A stretch of DNA of 64,000 nucleotides from Hyphomicrobiales bacterium. GTDB taxonomy: Bacteria > Pseudomonadota > Alphaproteobacteria > Rhizobiales > Beijerinckiaceae. Position 1 is the stretch's first letter, and every line of letters begins with the position of its first letter. The notes beneath the pieces are model-generated. The model did not search any database. It saw nothing but the letters and a program-made list of their open reading frames with translations, and was not told the origin of the DNA. Below, one piece after another: positions 9,546 through 18,100 of this stretch. Both the position numbers and the translations under genes were made by a program. The stretch covers positions 434,001 through 498,000 of the forward strand of contig JAFLCX010000002.1 in the NCBI GenBank assembly GCA_017302635.1, written 5' to 3'.

Positions 9546-10547
9546 TCACCGCACGAGAAATCCATGCGCGAGGGGATCATCGGGGTCGATGATCCATTGC
9601 GCGAGGCCGGCGAGATGGGCCGTGCCGGAAATCTCGGGGATCACCGCCTCATGCGGCCCACAGGTCGCGCGGGCAATCGCCCTGCCGCGCATCACCGAGC
9701 CAATGATCGATTCGTTGATGATTTCTTCCCCCATGCCGAGTTCGCCGCGCGCAATGAGCTGCGCCACTCGACCGGCGGTGCCGGAACCGGTGGGCGAGCG
9801 ATCGACCTCGCGATCGGCGAAGATGCAGCAATTGGCCTGTGTCGAGCCTCGATGGCGGGGCGGGCCGTCGATGATCGTGCCATAGATGTGGTTGATCTCG
9901 GGAATATCGGGGTGCTGCACCGGAAAGGCGTGGTTCGCGGCCGCCTTCACTTCCGCGCCGAAGCGGATCAGGCGCTCGACATCGGCCTCGCGGATGGAAA
10001 GGCCGTGCGGCACGCCTGACGTGTAGAAATAGAACGCGCCACCGAAGGCGATATCGCCTGTGACGCGCCCGAAACTCGGGGTTTCCACGCTCACATCCCG
10101 ATGCAGCAGGAAGCTCGGCACATTCACGAACCGCACACCTGTGACGCGCGCGCCATCCCAACCGACGAACGCCTCGATGAACCCGCACGGCGCATCGATC
10201 CCGACGCGAATTTCCGGCCCCGCTCGCATCACCCAGCCGAGTTGCACGGCGGCGGTGGCGAGCGCGATCACGCCATGCCCGCAATGATCGGAATAACCTT
10301 CGTTGTGGATGAACATCACGCCGAAATCCGCACCCGGCGTCACCGGATCGGTGAGGATGCCGCCATACATATCCGCATGGCCGCGGGGCTCGAACATGAT
10401 GGCGCGACGCAGGTGATCGGCATGGACTTGCAGCCATGCGCGGCGGTCGACAATCCGCGCACCCGGCGCGCGCGGAAAGCCGGAGGTGACGATGCGGAAC
10501 GGCTCGCCGCCGGTATGCATCTCCACGGTGGAGATCAGATGCTGCAT
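9546..10547 (-). CDS. Proline racemase-family protein, probable trans-3-hydroxy-L-proline dehydratase
   Basis: 333 residues of the proline racemase fold (MHTGGEPFRIV, FIHNEGYSDHCGHG, DRSPTGSGTAGR). The first catalytic cysteine is present (C89), but the second, normally in SPCGTG, is threonine (T253). Within this family Cys plus Thr marks trans-3-hydroxy-L-proline dehydratases, whereas Cys/Cys marks racemases and 4-hydroxyproline epimerases. The product would be 1-pyrroline-2-carboxylate. The stop-to-start gap with the preceding amidase gene is 6 nt, so the two are probably co-transcribed. No transporter or reductase for the pathway is nearby. Confidence 0.85.
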   Translation of the reverse strand: MQHLISTVEMHTGGEPFRIVTSGFPRAPGARIVDRRAWLQVHADHLRRAIMFEPRGHADMYGGILTDPVTPGADFGVMFIHNEGYSDHCGHGVIALATAAVQLGWVMRAGPEIRVGIDAPCGFIEAFVGWDGARVTGVRFVNVPSFLLHRDVSVETPSFGRVTGDIAFGGAFYFYTSGVPHGLSIREADVERLIRFGAEVKAAANHAFPVQHPDIPEINHIYGTIIDGPPRHRGSTQANCCIFADREVDRSPTGSGTAGRVAQLIARGELGMGEEIINESIIGSVMRGRAIARATCGPHEAVIPEISGTAHLAGLAQWIIDPDDPLAHGFLVR

Positions 10548-10553
10548 CGGTCT

Positions 10554-11414
10554 CTAACCTCGGGTCTTGATCAGGGCTGCAAGGGTTGCAAGGGTCTCTG
10601 CATCGGCAACCCCATCCACTCTTGCTTGCCGCCAATGGCGTTGGAAGGCCGTGACGACGTCGATCATCTTCTGGTCATAGACGCCGCTGATCTCGATCCA
10701 GTACCCGAAACTGGCAAACATCGATTGCAGGGCGGCGACTGGCATCCCCTCGTCGCCGGGGCGATAGGTAGGGCCTTCAACGCGCGCGGGTGCTCGGCCA
10801 TGCGGCCACAATCCCAGCCCGGCTTGCGCCAGCCTCTCCCACGGAAAATTCTCGCCCGGATCGATCTTGCGGCCCGGCGCGATGTCGGAATGCGCGAGAA
10901 TGCGTGAGTCAGCGATCGACCATCGTTGCTTGATGTCTGCCACGAGCCGGATCACGGCTTCAATCTGCGCTTCCGGGTAGGGCGGGCCGGGAGGCGGGAA
11001 AGAGTTGGGTATGACATCCGGAGCGAGCGGCTCAGGCTTGCCGTCCGCCCCGAAGCTCCGGCCCAGCTCATGCCCCGGATGGGCGATCTCGATGCCGATC
11101 GAGGCCGAGTTCATGTCGGTCTCGCCATGCCAGCTGCCGCGTCCGGCATGCCAGGCGCGGCGGCCTTCCGGCACCATTTGCCAGATGCGTCCGTCTTCAA
11201 AGACGAAGTAATGGCACGAAACTTTCGAGAGCGGATTGCTCAGCCACAGGAGTGCGGAGGCTGCATCGGCCATGCCGGTGTAATGCAGGATCAGGCTGTC
11301 CGGCCTGCGCTCCAGGCCGTTGCGGCCGCCCTGCCGGGGGCCATGATTCGGCGACGGGTGGAGGCGGTCGGCAACCGGGGAATCGGGCTTCGGAGAGGGA
11401 AGTGTTTCACTCAT
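10554..11414 (-). CDS. N-acetylmuramoyl-L-alanine amidase, AmiD-like (Amidase_2 plus peptidoglycan-binding domain)
   Basis: 286 residues. Amidase_2 domain: zinc histidine in LILHYTGM (H44), a second ligand region in WHAGRGSW, and HSDIAPGRKIDPG near residue 175. The C-terminal 65 residues (GMPVAALQSMFASFGYWIEISG to the end) form a peptidoglycan-binding three-helix domain. The enzyme cleaves the bond between MurNAc and the peptide during wall recycling. I see no clear signal peptide at this start, so either it is cytoplasmic (AmpD-like role) or the start is mis-set. First gene of the minus-strand pair with the hydroxyproline dehydratase-like gene. Confidence 0.88.
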   Translation of the reverse strand: MSETLPSPKPDSPVADRLHPSPNHGPRQGGRNGLERRPDSLILHYTGMADAASALLWLSNPLSKVSCHYFVFEDGRIWQMVPEGRRAWHAGRGSWHGETDMNSASIGIEIAHPGHELGRSFGADGKPEPLAPDVIPNSFPPPGPPYPEAQIEAVIRLVADIKQRWSIADSRILAHSDIAPGRKIDPGENFPWERLAQAGLGLWPHGRAPARVEGPTYRPGDEGMPVAALQSMFASFGYWIEISGVYDQKMIDVVTAFQRHWRQARVDGVADAETLATLAALIKTRG

Positions 11415-11498
11415 CGCGCAGAGATTGGCCGCCTGAAGGCTGAAACAGAAATGGCGGGGAATTCCCCGCCATCCCGGATGTCTGATCGGAGCGGAAGC

Positions 11499-11789
11499 TC
11501 AGTAGGTGCGCGCCCAGCGGGTGCAGACGGCTTCACCGTAGACATTGTAACGCACGCGCACGCACTCCCGGCGCGGGCGAGTGGCATCGGCGATCACCGC
11601 GCCACCCACAGCGCCGATGGCTGCGCCCGCGAGCGCGCCGCCGCCACGACCCGTGGCTGCTGCGCCAATCAGGCCGCCGGCCGCTGCGCCGAGCAGCGCA
11701 CCGCCCGCAACACGCTCTTCGCGCGGGGTGCAGGCACCGAGCGCGAGGCCGAGAACCGCGATGGCTGAAATCGCCGTGAGCTTCTTCAT
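11499..11789 (-). CDS. Small glycine-zipper lipoprotein (YMGG-like)
   Basis: 96 residues. The signal peptide ends in the lipobox LGAC with the lipidated cysteine at residue 20, so this is a lipoprotein. Residues about 30-70 are a glycine-zipper segment (GGALLGAAAGGLIGAAATG, GGALAGAAIGAVGGAV), the type that packs in membranes. The tail RRECVRVRYNVYGEAVC has two further cysteines. The ATG at 11789 is chosen for its ribosome binding site (AGGGAG) and intact signal peptide; a longer frame upstream has none. Function is not known; such proteins are linked to outer-membrane integrity. Confidence 0.8.
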   Translation of the reverse strand: MKKLTAISAIAVLGLALGACTPREERVAGGALLGAAAGGLIGAAATGRGGGALAGAAIGAVGGAVIADATRPRRECVRVRYNVYGEAVCTRWARTY

Positions 11790-11925
11790 GGGTTTTCTCC
11801 CTGTTGGTGGAATCCGGTTGCAACGGTTTGTGCCACGGCTTGGCGCCATGCTCAAGTGTTCTGGCGCACGTCGCGCGCACGTTATTCCAGCAGAGCGCAT
11901 ATCCTGCTTCAATCATGTCGTTCAT

Positions 11926-11954
11926 TTGACGAAAGTACCGCAAAGTCCTATCAC
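11926..11954 (+). promoter_or_regulatory. Sigma-70-type promoter of rnpB
   Basis: TTGACG (11926-11931) and TATCAC (11949-11954) are separated by 17 bp. The predicted start, about 7 bp downstream, falls at 11961, exactly where the first helix of the RNase P RNA begins, which supports the assignment. Confidence 0.65.
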
Positions 11955-11960
11955 TCACCG

Positions 11961-12352
11961 CGCCAGTCGGCCGGGCGGCCGCGACTGTTCCGCGAGGAAC
12001 AATCGAGGAAAGTCCGGGCTCCACGGAGAAACGGTGGCGGCTAACGGCCGCCGGGGGTGACCCCAGGGAAAGTGCCACAGAGATTGAACCGCCGACCGGC
12101 CTTCGGGCCGGGGCAAGGGTGAAAAGGTGCGGTAAGAGCGCACCGCGGCGCCGGCAACGGGGCTGGCAGGGCAAACCCCACCGGGAGCAAGACCGAATAG
12201 GGATGGCGCGCGGCGGGCAACCGCCGCAGGGTGCTTCGCCCCAGCCATCCGGGTTGGTTGCTTCAGGGCCGGCGCGAGCCGCGCCCGAGATGAATGGCCG
12301 CCACGCCGGGGAAACCCGGCCCTACAGAACCCGGCTTACAGGCCGACTGGCG
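11961..12352 (+). ncRNA. rnpB: RNase P RNA, bacterial type A
   Basis: The catalytic RNA that trims tRNA 5' leaders. The ends pair perfectly over 12 bp (CGCCAGTCGGCC at 11961-11972 with GGCCGACTGGCG at 12341-12352), forming helix P1. The universally conserved blocks are present: GAGGAAAGTCCGGGCTCC near 12002 and ACAGAACCCGGCTTACAG near 12324. The length of about 392 nt is normal for alphaproteobacteria. It sits just before the dcw cluster. No strong T-tract terminator is visible after the 3' end. Confidence 0.96.
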
Positions 12353-12511
12353 ATTTCCCACTTTGTGCCATGTGTGATGCAGCGGAAGCCACTTCTGGCG
12401 CTTCTTCTCAACCCTCCATCAAGCTTACTCAAACCTTTCCTTAACGCCTTCATGATGAGGTGAAGGGTGAAGGTGCGGGCAGGCGGGCTCGCGCCAGAGT
12501 CTCGCGTTGAC

Positions 12512-12546
12512 GCCCAAGATTTCCCATGTTAGCCCATTTTAGCCCA
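12512..12546 (-). promoter_or_regulatory. MraZ operator: four phased TGGGN repeats
   Basis: Four copies of NCCCA (TGGGN on the minus strand) start at 12512, 12522, 12532 and 12542, each separated by exactly 5 nt, so one per helical turn. This is the architecture reported for E. coli MraZ binding (TGGGN repeats with 5-nt spacers). TTGACG hexamers at 12507 and 12551 flank the array, but I see no convincing -10 box for either. The mraZ start codon is 89 bp downstream. Confidence 0.8.
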
Positions 12547-12634
12547 AGAATTGACGGCGGCGAATGGTGCGGAGATTCCGCGCCTCTCGCATCGTCAGTG
12601 GTGTGCGGGCCCGGTTGTTGCGGGGCGTTGGCGG

Positions 12635-13120
12635 ATGGGGCGTTTTCTCTCGACCTTTCAGGGGCGGCTCGATTCCAAGGGGCGGGTCTCGTTGCCTGCG
12701 GCCTTCCGGGTCGTGCTGGAAGAGGATGGGTTCGCGGGCGTGTTTCTCCATCCGGCGCTCGAGCAACCGGCGATCGAAGCGGGAGGCAACCGGCTTCTGG
12801 CGACGATCGACGGGCTGATCGGGCGGTTCTCGCCCTACTCGGAAGCGCGCGACCTGCTGGCGACCGCGCTTTACGGGCAGGCGGAGACGCTCAGACCCGA
12901 TCCGGAGGGGCGGATTGTCCTGCCGGAGCGCTTCAAGGCGCATGCGGGGATCGGGTCGGAACTGGTGTTCGTGGGGCTGGGGGAGAAATTCCGCATCTGG
13001 TCGCCACAGAAGTTTACCGCGCATCTCGAGGAGGCAACCTTGAGCTTGCGCGACGTGCGGGCAAGCCTTTCCGCCCCAGACGGGGAGGGGAAGTTCCCGC
13101 CGGTGGCGCGGGGGACATGA
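12635..13120 (+). CDS. mraZ: Transcriptional regulator MraZ
   Basis: 161 residues with the two SpoVT/AbrB-like half repeats of Mra[23 protein letters not shown] at the N-terminus and [21 protein letters not shown] near residue 85. MraZ forms a ring that binds repeated sites in its own promoter and represses the dcw operon. The repeat array at 12512-12546 is the obvious target. The ATG at 12635 matches the usual MraZ start; the frame is open further upstream but is not conserved-looking. It overlaps rsmH by 4 bp or 1 bp depending on which of two adjacent ATGs is used. Confidence 0.95.
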   Translation: MGRFLSTFQGRLDSKGRVSLPAAFRVVLEEDGFAGVFLHPALEQPAIEAGGNRLLATIDGLIGRFSPYSEARDLLATALYGQAETLRPDPEGRIVLPERFKAHAGIGSELVFVGLGEKFRIWSPQKFTAHLEEATLSLRDVRASLSAPDGEGKFPPVARGT

Positions 13121-14178
13121 TGAAAGGGTCCGGCGGAGCTTCAGGCTCTGCCGCAGGCGGACCGGCCCGTCATGTCCCCGTGCTGCTGGCCGAAGTACTC
13201 GCGGCGTTGGCACCCAAACCGGGTGAAATCTATCTCGATGGCACGTTTGGCGCAGGCGGCTACACGCGCGCCTTGCTCGAAGCCGCCGATTGCCGCGTGA
13301 TCGCGCTCGACCGCGACCCTACCGCCATTGCTGCGGGGCAGGCGATGGTGGCCGAGTTCAACGGGCGGCTGACTTTGGTCGAGACCGAATTCGCGGCCAT
13401 GGAAGAGGCGGTCGACGGCGTCTTTCCCGGCCAAGGTGCTGACCCTGTTCTCGACGGCATCGTGCTCGATATCGGCGTTTCCTCCATGCAGCTTGATGAG
13501 GCCGAACGCGGCTTCTCGTTCCGCTTTGATGGTCCGCTCGACATGCGCATGGCCGGCGAAGGTGAGAGTGCGGCGGATATCGTCAATACGCGCTCCGAGG
13601 CCGAGCTCGCCGATATTTTCTATCATTATGGCGAGGAGCGCCTTTCGCGGGTGATCGCCCGCGCCATCGTGCATGACCGGAAGGAAACGCCGTTTCGCAG
13701 CACGAAACAGCTCGCCGATCTCATTGGCCGGATCGTGCGCTCGAAGCCGGGCGATATCCATCCCGCCACGCGCAGTTTCCAGGCGCTGCGAATCGCGGTG
13801 AACGACGAACTCCATGAACTCGCCTCCGCACTTCATGCGGCCGAGCGTCTGCTCAAACCTGGCGGCAGGCTCGCCATCGTTTCGTTTCACAGCCTCGAAG
13901 ACCGCATTGTGAAGGTGTTTCTCGCCACGCGCTCGGGGCGCGGCGGCGGCTCGCGCCACGCACCAGTGCAGGGCGTTGCAAAACCCACATTCCGCATCGA
14001 GGGCAAGTGGCCCGTCTCGGCAGGCGAGGCGGAAAGTGCCGCAAACCCTCGCGCGCGCTCCGCCAAACTGCGCGCGGCCATCCGGCTTGAGGCGCCGAGC
14101 TTGCCGCTCGACCCGCAGGTGATCGATCTGGCCCGCCTGCCGGACCAACATCCGCGCAAGGGAGGCAAACGCCGATGA
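13117..14178 (+). CDS. rsmH: 16S rRNA (cytosine-1402-N4)-methyltransferase RsmH
   Basis: 353 residues including an extra Gly/Ala-rich leader of about 17. The family motif [13 protein letters not shown] is followed by the SAM site [16 protein letters not shown], then DRDPTAIA and [20 protein letters not shown]. It methylates N4 of C1402 in 16S rRNA at the ribosomal P site. The start overlaps the mraZ stop (ATGATG, two possible ATGs) and its own stop overlaps the ftsL start (ATGATGA), so the three genes are translationally coupled. Confidence 0.96.
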   Translation: MMKGSGGASGSAAGGPARHVPVLLAEVLAALAPKPGEIYLDGTFGAGGYTRALLEAADCRVIALDRDPTAIAAGQAMVAEFNGRLTLVETEFAAMEEAVDGVFPGQGADPVLDGIVLDIGVSSMQLDEAERGFSFRFDGPLDMRMAGEGESAADIVNTRSEAELADIFYHYGEERLSRVIARAIVHDRKETPFRSTKQLADLIGRIVRSKPGDIHPATRSFQALRIAVNDELHELASALHAAERLLKPGGRLAIVSFHSLEDRIVKVFLATRSGRGGGSRHAPVQGVAKPTFRIEGKWPVSAGEAESAANPRARSAKLRAAIRLEAPSLPLDPQVIDLARLPDQHPRKGGKRR

Positions 14179-14786
14179 TGCGCAGCCTGAACATACTCGC
14201 CATTGCGACGCTGATTGGCTCGGCGACGGCTGCCTATTCGGTCAAGTACGAGACCATTCTGGTGGCCGAGAAACTCAAGAAGCGTGAGAGCGAATTGCAA
14301 CGCGAGAAAGACGCCATCGCGGTGCTCAAGGCCGAATGGCAGATGCTCAACCGCCCCTCGCGGCTTGCGGCTCTTGCGCCACTGGAAGCGGGTATGCAGA
14401 CGCTCTCGGCGCGCCAACTCGTGCGAGCCACCGATATTCCGGCCCGTGGCCCGGAGAAAGATCCGTTGGCTGCCGCTCTCGAAAATACGCTCACGGGCTC
14501 GATCAGTGGGTCTCAGCGTCAGTCCCCGCGCGTGGGTGGGCCCACGCCGGCGACACCCCCGCGCGATGCCGGTCGCACCACGCCCGCGCCACGGGCGGCA
14601 GCGGTCACGCCCTCTGCCCGTTCAGCCACGCCTGCACCGAAGCAATCCCCCCCTCGTGCCGCGCAGGGCGCGCCGTTGGCTTTGCGCCCGCCCGCCCCTT
14701 TGGGATCGACGAGAGGCGTGACCCCTCGGGCCGAGCCGCTCGCTGCACCCGTTCCCCGCCGTCAAGTTCCCCTGCCGCAACGCTGA
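14175..14786 (+). CDS. ftsL: Cell division protein FtsL-like, with long Pro/Ala-rich tail
   Basis: 203 residues. One membrane segment (about 4-22), then a coiled coil (about 30-60, [20 protein letters not shown]) and a motif reminiscent of FtsL/DivIC proteins ([18 protein letters not shown]). In the division complex FtsL bridges FtsQ, FtsB and FtsW/FtsI. E. coli FtsL is 121 aa. Here residues about 115-203 are an extra low-complexity tail rich in Pro, Ala, Arg and Thr, predicted disordered and periplasmic. The identification rests on position between rsmH and ftsI and on topology, since FtsL sequences diverge strongly. Confidence 0.85.
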   Translation: MMRSLNILAIATLIGSATAAYSVKYETILVAEKLKKRESELQREKDAIAVLKAEWQMLNRPSRLAALAPLEAGMQTLSARQLVRATDIPARGPEKDPLAAALENTLTGSISGSQRQSPRVGGPTPATPPRDAGRTTPAPRAAAVTPSARSATPAPKQSPPRAAQGAPLALRPPAPLGSTRGVTPRAEPLAAPVPRRQVPLPQR

Positions 14787-14801
14787 GTATCGAGTGTGTC
14801 C

Positions 14802-16598
14802 ATGCGTCTCGCGTTTCCCCGTCCCGGTCTGAAAGTGCCGCGCCTCAGTTGGCCGAAGCGCCCTGCGGTTTCACAGGATGCTCCCGGCCCCGGCGCTCTC
14901 CGGCGTATGACGAAGAGCCTGTTCTCACTCGGCTCCGAGAAACTGCCCGCGCGCCTCGTGCTGGTGGCACTGGCCTTCGGTGGCTTGTTTGCTGTGCTTG
15001 CTGGCCGGATCGTGCATTTGCAGGTCAAGTCGGATGAGCCCGCAACGGCGAGCCGCATCGCGGGTCAATCGATCTCGACGGCCCGGCCTCAGATTGTCGA
15101 CCGGCATGGCGTCGTGATGGCCACGGATGTCAAGACCGTGTCGATCTTTGCGGATCCGCGCAAGATCTCCGACAAGGACGAAGCGGCGGAACTGCTGAAT
15201 GCCGTCTTCCCCGAACTCAATGGGAACGAACTGCGCGAGAAGCTCTCGAAGAAGAACGCCTTCGTCTGGATCAAGCGCGAGGTCACGCCGAAGCAGCGCC
15301 AGGAAGTGCATCGGCTCGGCATTCCCGGCATCGGGTTCCTGCCCGAAAACAAGCGGGTCTACCCGGCAGGCCATGTCGGCGCGCATGTGATCGGCACGGC
15401 GAACATCGACAATGTCGGCATTGCGGGTATCGAGAAATATATTGACGGGCAGGGGCTGAATGACCTGCGGGGCGCCGGTCTGGCGCAAAGCTCGGCTGAC
15501 CTGAAGCCGGTGGAACTTGCGCTTGACGTGCGCGTCGCGCATGCCGTGCGGGAGGAACTCAAGGCGGCTGTCGCCAAGTTCAAGGCCGATGCTGGGGCCG
15601 CGCTCGTGCTGGATGTCGACACCGGCGAAATCATCACGCACGTGAGCTTGCCAGACTTCGACCCGAACAACCCCGCAGATGCGCTGCTGAAGGACAACAT
15701 CAACCGCCTTCAGGTCGGTCGTTACGAGATGGGCTCGACCTTCAAGGCGCTGACGACCGCGATGGCGCTCGATTCCGGCAAGGTGAAGATCACGAGCGTG
15801 TTCGACGCGCGCCAGCCCCTGCGCTACGGACGGTTCTCGATCGGCGACTACAAGGGCAAGGGTCGGCCGCTCTCGGTGCCGGAGATTTTCATCTACTCCT
15901 CGAACATTGGCACGGCCCGCATGGCGTTGGCCGTGGGTGTCGATGGGCACAAGAGCTTTCTGAAAAAGCTGGGCCTGCTTGATCGGCCGAAAACCGAGTT
16001 GCCCGAGGGGCTGGACCCGCTGGTGCCTTCGCGCTGGGGTGAGCTGAACACGATGACTATCGCCTTCGGGCACGGGCTTGCGGTTGCACCGCTCACCGCC
16101 GCCATTGCCACGGCAGCCCTTGTGAATGGCGGCCGGTTCCTGCCCGCAACCTACCTCAAGCGCAGCCGCGAGGAAGCCGATGCCCTCGCTGTGCAGGTGA
16201 TCAAACCCGAGACCAGCCAGATGATGCGCTATGTGATGCGGCTCAACGCCGAGAAGGGCTCGGCGACGCGCACCGATATTCCGGGCTATTATGTGGGCGG
16301 CAAGACCGGCACGTCCGAGAAGGTCGTGCGCGGGCGTTACTCGAAGAACAAGGTGCTCACCACCTTTGTGGCGGTGATGCCCTCGGACAAGCCGCGCTAT
16401 CTGGTGATGACCATGCTGGACGAACCGAAGGGCTTGCCCGAGACGCACGGCTATGCCACCTCCGGCTGGAATGCCGCTCCGACCACCGGGCGGATCATCG
16501 AGCGGATCGGCCCGATGCTCAACATCGAGCCCCGTTTCGACAATCCGCTCCAACCATTCCCGCATGTGGCGCGGCTGGGCGTGGCGCAGGTGCGCTGA
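14802..16598 (+). CDS. ftsI: Peptidoglycan D,D-transpeptidase FtsI (PBP3)
   Basis: 598 residues. A cytoplasmic leader of about 50, one membrane segment (LVLVALAFGGLFAVLAGRIVHL), the PBP dimerisation region, and the transpeptidase domain with SxxK at S312 (GSTFK), SSN (IYSSNIGTARM) and KTGT (GGKTGTSEKV). It cross-links septal peptidoglycan as partner of the FtsW encoded 5.6 kb downstream. GTG at 14796 is an alternative start. The long Pro-rich cytoplasmic leader is somewhat unusual but common in alphaproteobacteria. Confidence 0.96.
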   Translation: MRLAFPRPGLKVPRLSWPKRPAVSQDAPGPGALRRMTKSLFSLGSEKLPARLVLVALAFGGLFAVLAGRIVHLQVKSDEPATASRIAGQSISTARPQIVDRHGVVMATDVKTVSIFADPRKISDKDEAAELLNAVFPELNGNELREKLSKKNAFVWIKREVTPKQRQEVHRLGIPGIGFLPENKRVYPAGHVGAHVIGTANIDNVGIAGIEKYIDGQGLNDLRGAGLAQSSADLKPVELALDVRVAHAVREELKAAVAKFKADAGAALVLDVDTGEIITHVSLPDFDPNNPADALLKDNINRLQVGRYEMGSTFKALTTAMALDSGKVKITSVFDARQPLRYGRFSIGDYKGKGRPLSVPEIFIYSSNIGTARMALAVGVDGHKSFLKKLGLLDRPKTELPEGLDPLVPSRWGELNTMTIAFGHGLAVAPLTAAIATAALVNGGRFLPATYLKRSREEADALAVQVIKPETSQMMRYVMRLNAEKGSATRTDIPGYYVGGKTGTSEKVVRGRYSKNKVLTTFVAVMPSDKPRYLVMTMLDEPKGLPETHGYATSGWNAAPTTGRIIERIGPMLNIEPRFDNPLQPFPHVARLGVAQVR

Positions 16599-16627
16599 AG
16601 CGTTCCGAGAACGAGGACCAACAGGTG

Positions 16628-18100
16628 ATGGCAGAGCCGTCTCGACGCACGATCGGCGGGCTTGCACGGGCGATCGGGCTTGAGGCACCGGCTTATGAAG
16701 ACGTTCCGCTGCTGGGCGTGGCGCTCGATAGCCGCAAGGTGAAGCAGGGTTTCGCCTTCTTTGCGGTGCCCGGAAACAAGCTCGACGGGGCCAGCTTCAT
16801 TCCGGCGGCGGCTGACGCCGGTGCAACCGTGATCATCGGCGAAGGGCCGCGCCCCGCCGATCTCACGCTCACCGTTTTCTACCTGCGCTCGAAAGATGTA
16901 CGCCGGGCGCTGCCGAAGGCTGCCGCCTACATGTATTCTGCCCAGCCGGGTACGATCGTGGCTGTCACCGGCACGGCGGGCAAAACTTCGGTTGCCGAAT
17001 TCACGCGCCAGATTTTCGCAAAACTTGGCCGGAAAGCGGGCAGCCTCGGCACGCTGGGTTTCATCGGGCCGAAGGGGCCGGAATACGGCTCGCTGACGAC
17101 ACCCGACGCCGTGACCTTGCACCAAAGGCTCGAAGCGCTCGCGAAAGCGGGCATCACGCATCTCGCCATGGAAGCTTCGAGCCACGGGCTCGATCAGTTC
17201 CGCCTCGATGGTGTGAACCTCAAGGCGGCGGCCTTCACCAATCTGGGGCGCGATCATCTCGATTATCACCCGGATATGGACAGCTATTTCGCGGCCAAGC
17301 TCAGGCTCTTTGAGGAATTGCTGCCGAAGGATGCGCCGGCCATTGTCAATCTCGATGGCGATCGCGGGGCCGAAGCGGCGGTTGCGGCAGGGTTTGCCGG
17401 GCGCGCAGTGGTTTCGGTCGGCAAGAGGGGGCAGGATATCAGCCTCAATTCAGCCGAGGCTTTTGGCTTCGGCCAGCGCCTTGTGCTCGGTCACAAGGGC
17501 AAGACCTATGAAGTGACCCTGCCGCTGGTCGGAGCGTTTCAGGTGCAGAACGCACTGGTGGCGGCAGCTCTCGCGATCAGCACCGGCGAAAAACCGAAAG
17601 CGGTTTTCGCAGCACTGGAGAGTCTCACAGGGGTTTCCGGGCGGCTTGAGAAGGTGGGCGTTTTCAACGCAGCGCCGGTCTTTGTGGATTACGCCCACAA
17701 GCCCGAAGCCTTGCAGCACGCCCTGCTGGCGATTCGCCCCTCGGTCAGCGGCAAGCTCATCGTGGTCTTCGGCTGCGGCGGCGATCGCGACCCTGGCAAA
17801 AGGCCGATCATGGGGCGGATCGCTTCGGAATATGCCGATCTCGTGGTTGTCACGGATGATAACCCCCGCAGCGAAGATCCGGCCGCTATCCGTCAGGCGG
17901 TGATGGCCGGAGCTCCGGAAGCCATCGAGATTGGCGATCGGGCGCAGGCCATCCGCGATGCCATTCACTATCTCTCGGCAGGCGATGCGCTGCTGATCGC
18001 CGGCAAAGGCCATGAAACCGGCCAGATCGTCGGCTCTGAGACCTTGCCCTTCTCGGATCACGAGGTCGCACAGGGCGTGATCGGGGAGCTGGCAGGATGA
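16628..18100 (+). CDS. murE: UDP-MurNAc-L-Ala-D-Glu:meso-diaminopimelate ligase MurE
   Basis: 490 residues. ATP site TGTAGKTSVAEF (about 117-127), central-domain LTTPDAVTLHQRLEALA, and the DNPR motif in VTDDNPRSEDP, which selects meso-diaminopimelate over lysine. It adds the third residue of the stem peptide in the cytoplasm. The ATG follows an in-frame GTG by 3 nt and has AGG upstream. It overlaps murF by 4 bp. Confidence 0.96.
   Translation: MAEPSRRTIGGLARAIGLEAPAYEDVPLLGVALDSRKVKQGFAFFAVPGNKLDGASFIPAAADAGATVIIGEGPRPADLTLTVFYLRSKDVRRALPKAAAYMYSAQPGTIVAVTGTAGKTSVAEFTRQIFAKLGRKAGSLGTLGFIGPKGPEYGSLTTPDAVTLHQRLEALAKAGITHLAMEASSHGLDQFRLDGVNLKAAAFTNLGRDHLDYHPDMDSYFAAKLRLFEELLPKDAPAIVNLDGDRGAEAAVAAGFAGRAVVSVGKRGQDISLNSAEAFGFGQRLVLGHKGKTYEVTLPLVGAFQVQNALVAAALAISTGEKPKAVFAALESLTGVSGRLEKVGVFNAAPVFVDYAHKPEALQHALLAIRPSVSGKLIVVFGCGGDRDPGKRPIMGRIASEYADLVVVTDDNPRSEDPAAIRQAVMAGAPEAIEIGDRAQAIRDAIHYLSAGDALLIAGKGHETGQIVGSETLPFSDHEVAQGVIGELAG

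Noticed and set aside
12119..12463. 114-residue frame inside and after rnpB
   Set aside because: It covers the conserved RNase P RNA core, and the peptide has no recognisable feature.
14925..16688. 587-residue minus-strand frame over ftsI
   Set aside because: Antisense shadow of a fully motif-supported gene. Similar frames over murC, ftsA, ftsZ and lpxC were rejected for the same reason.
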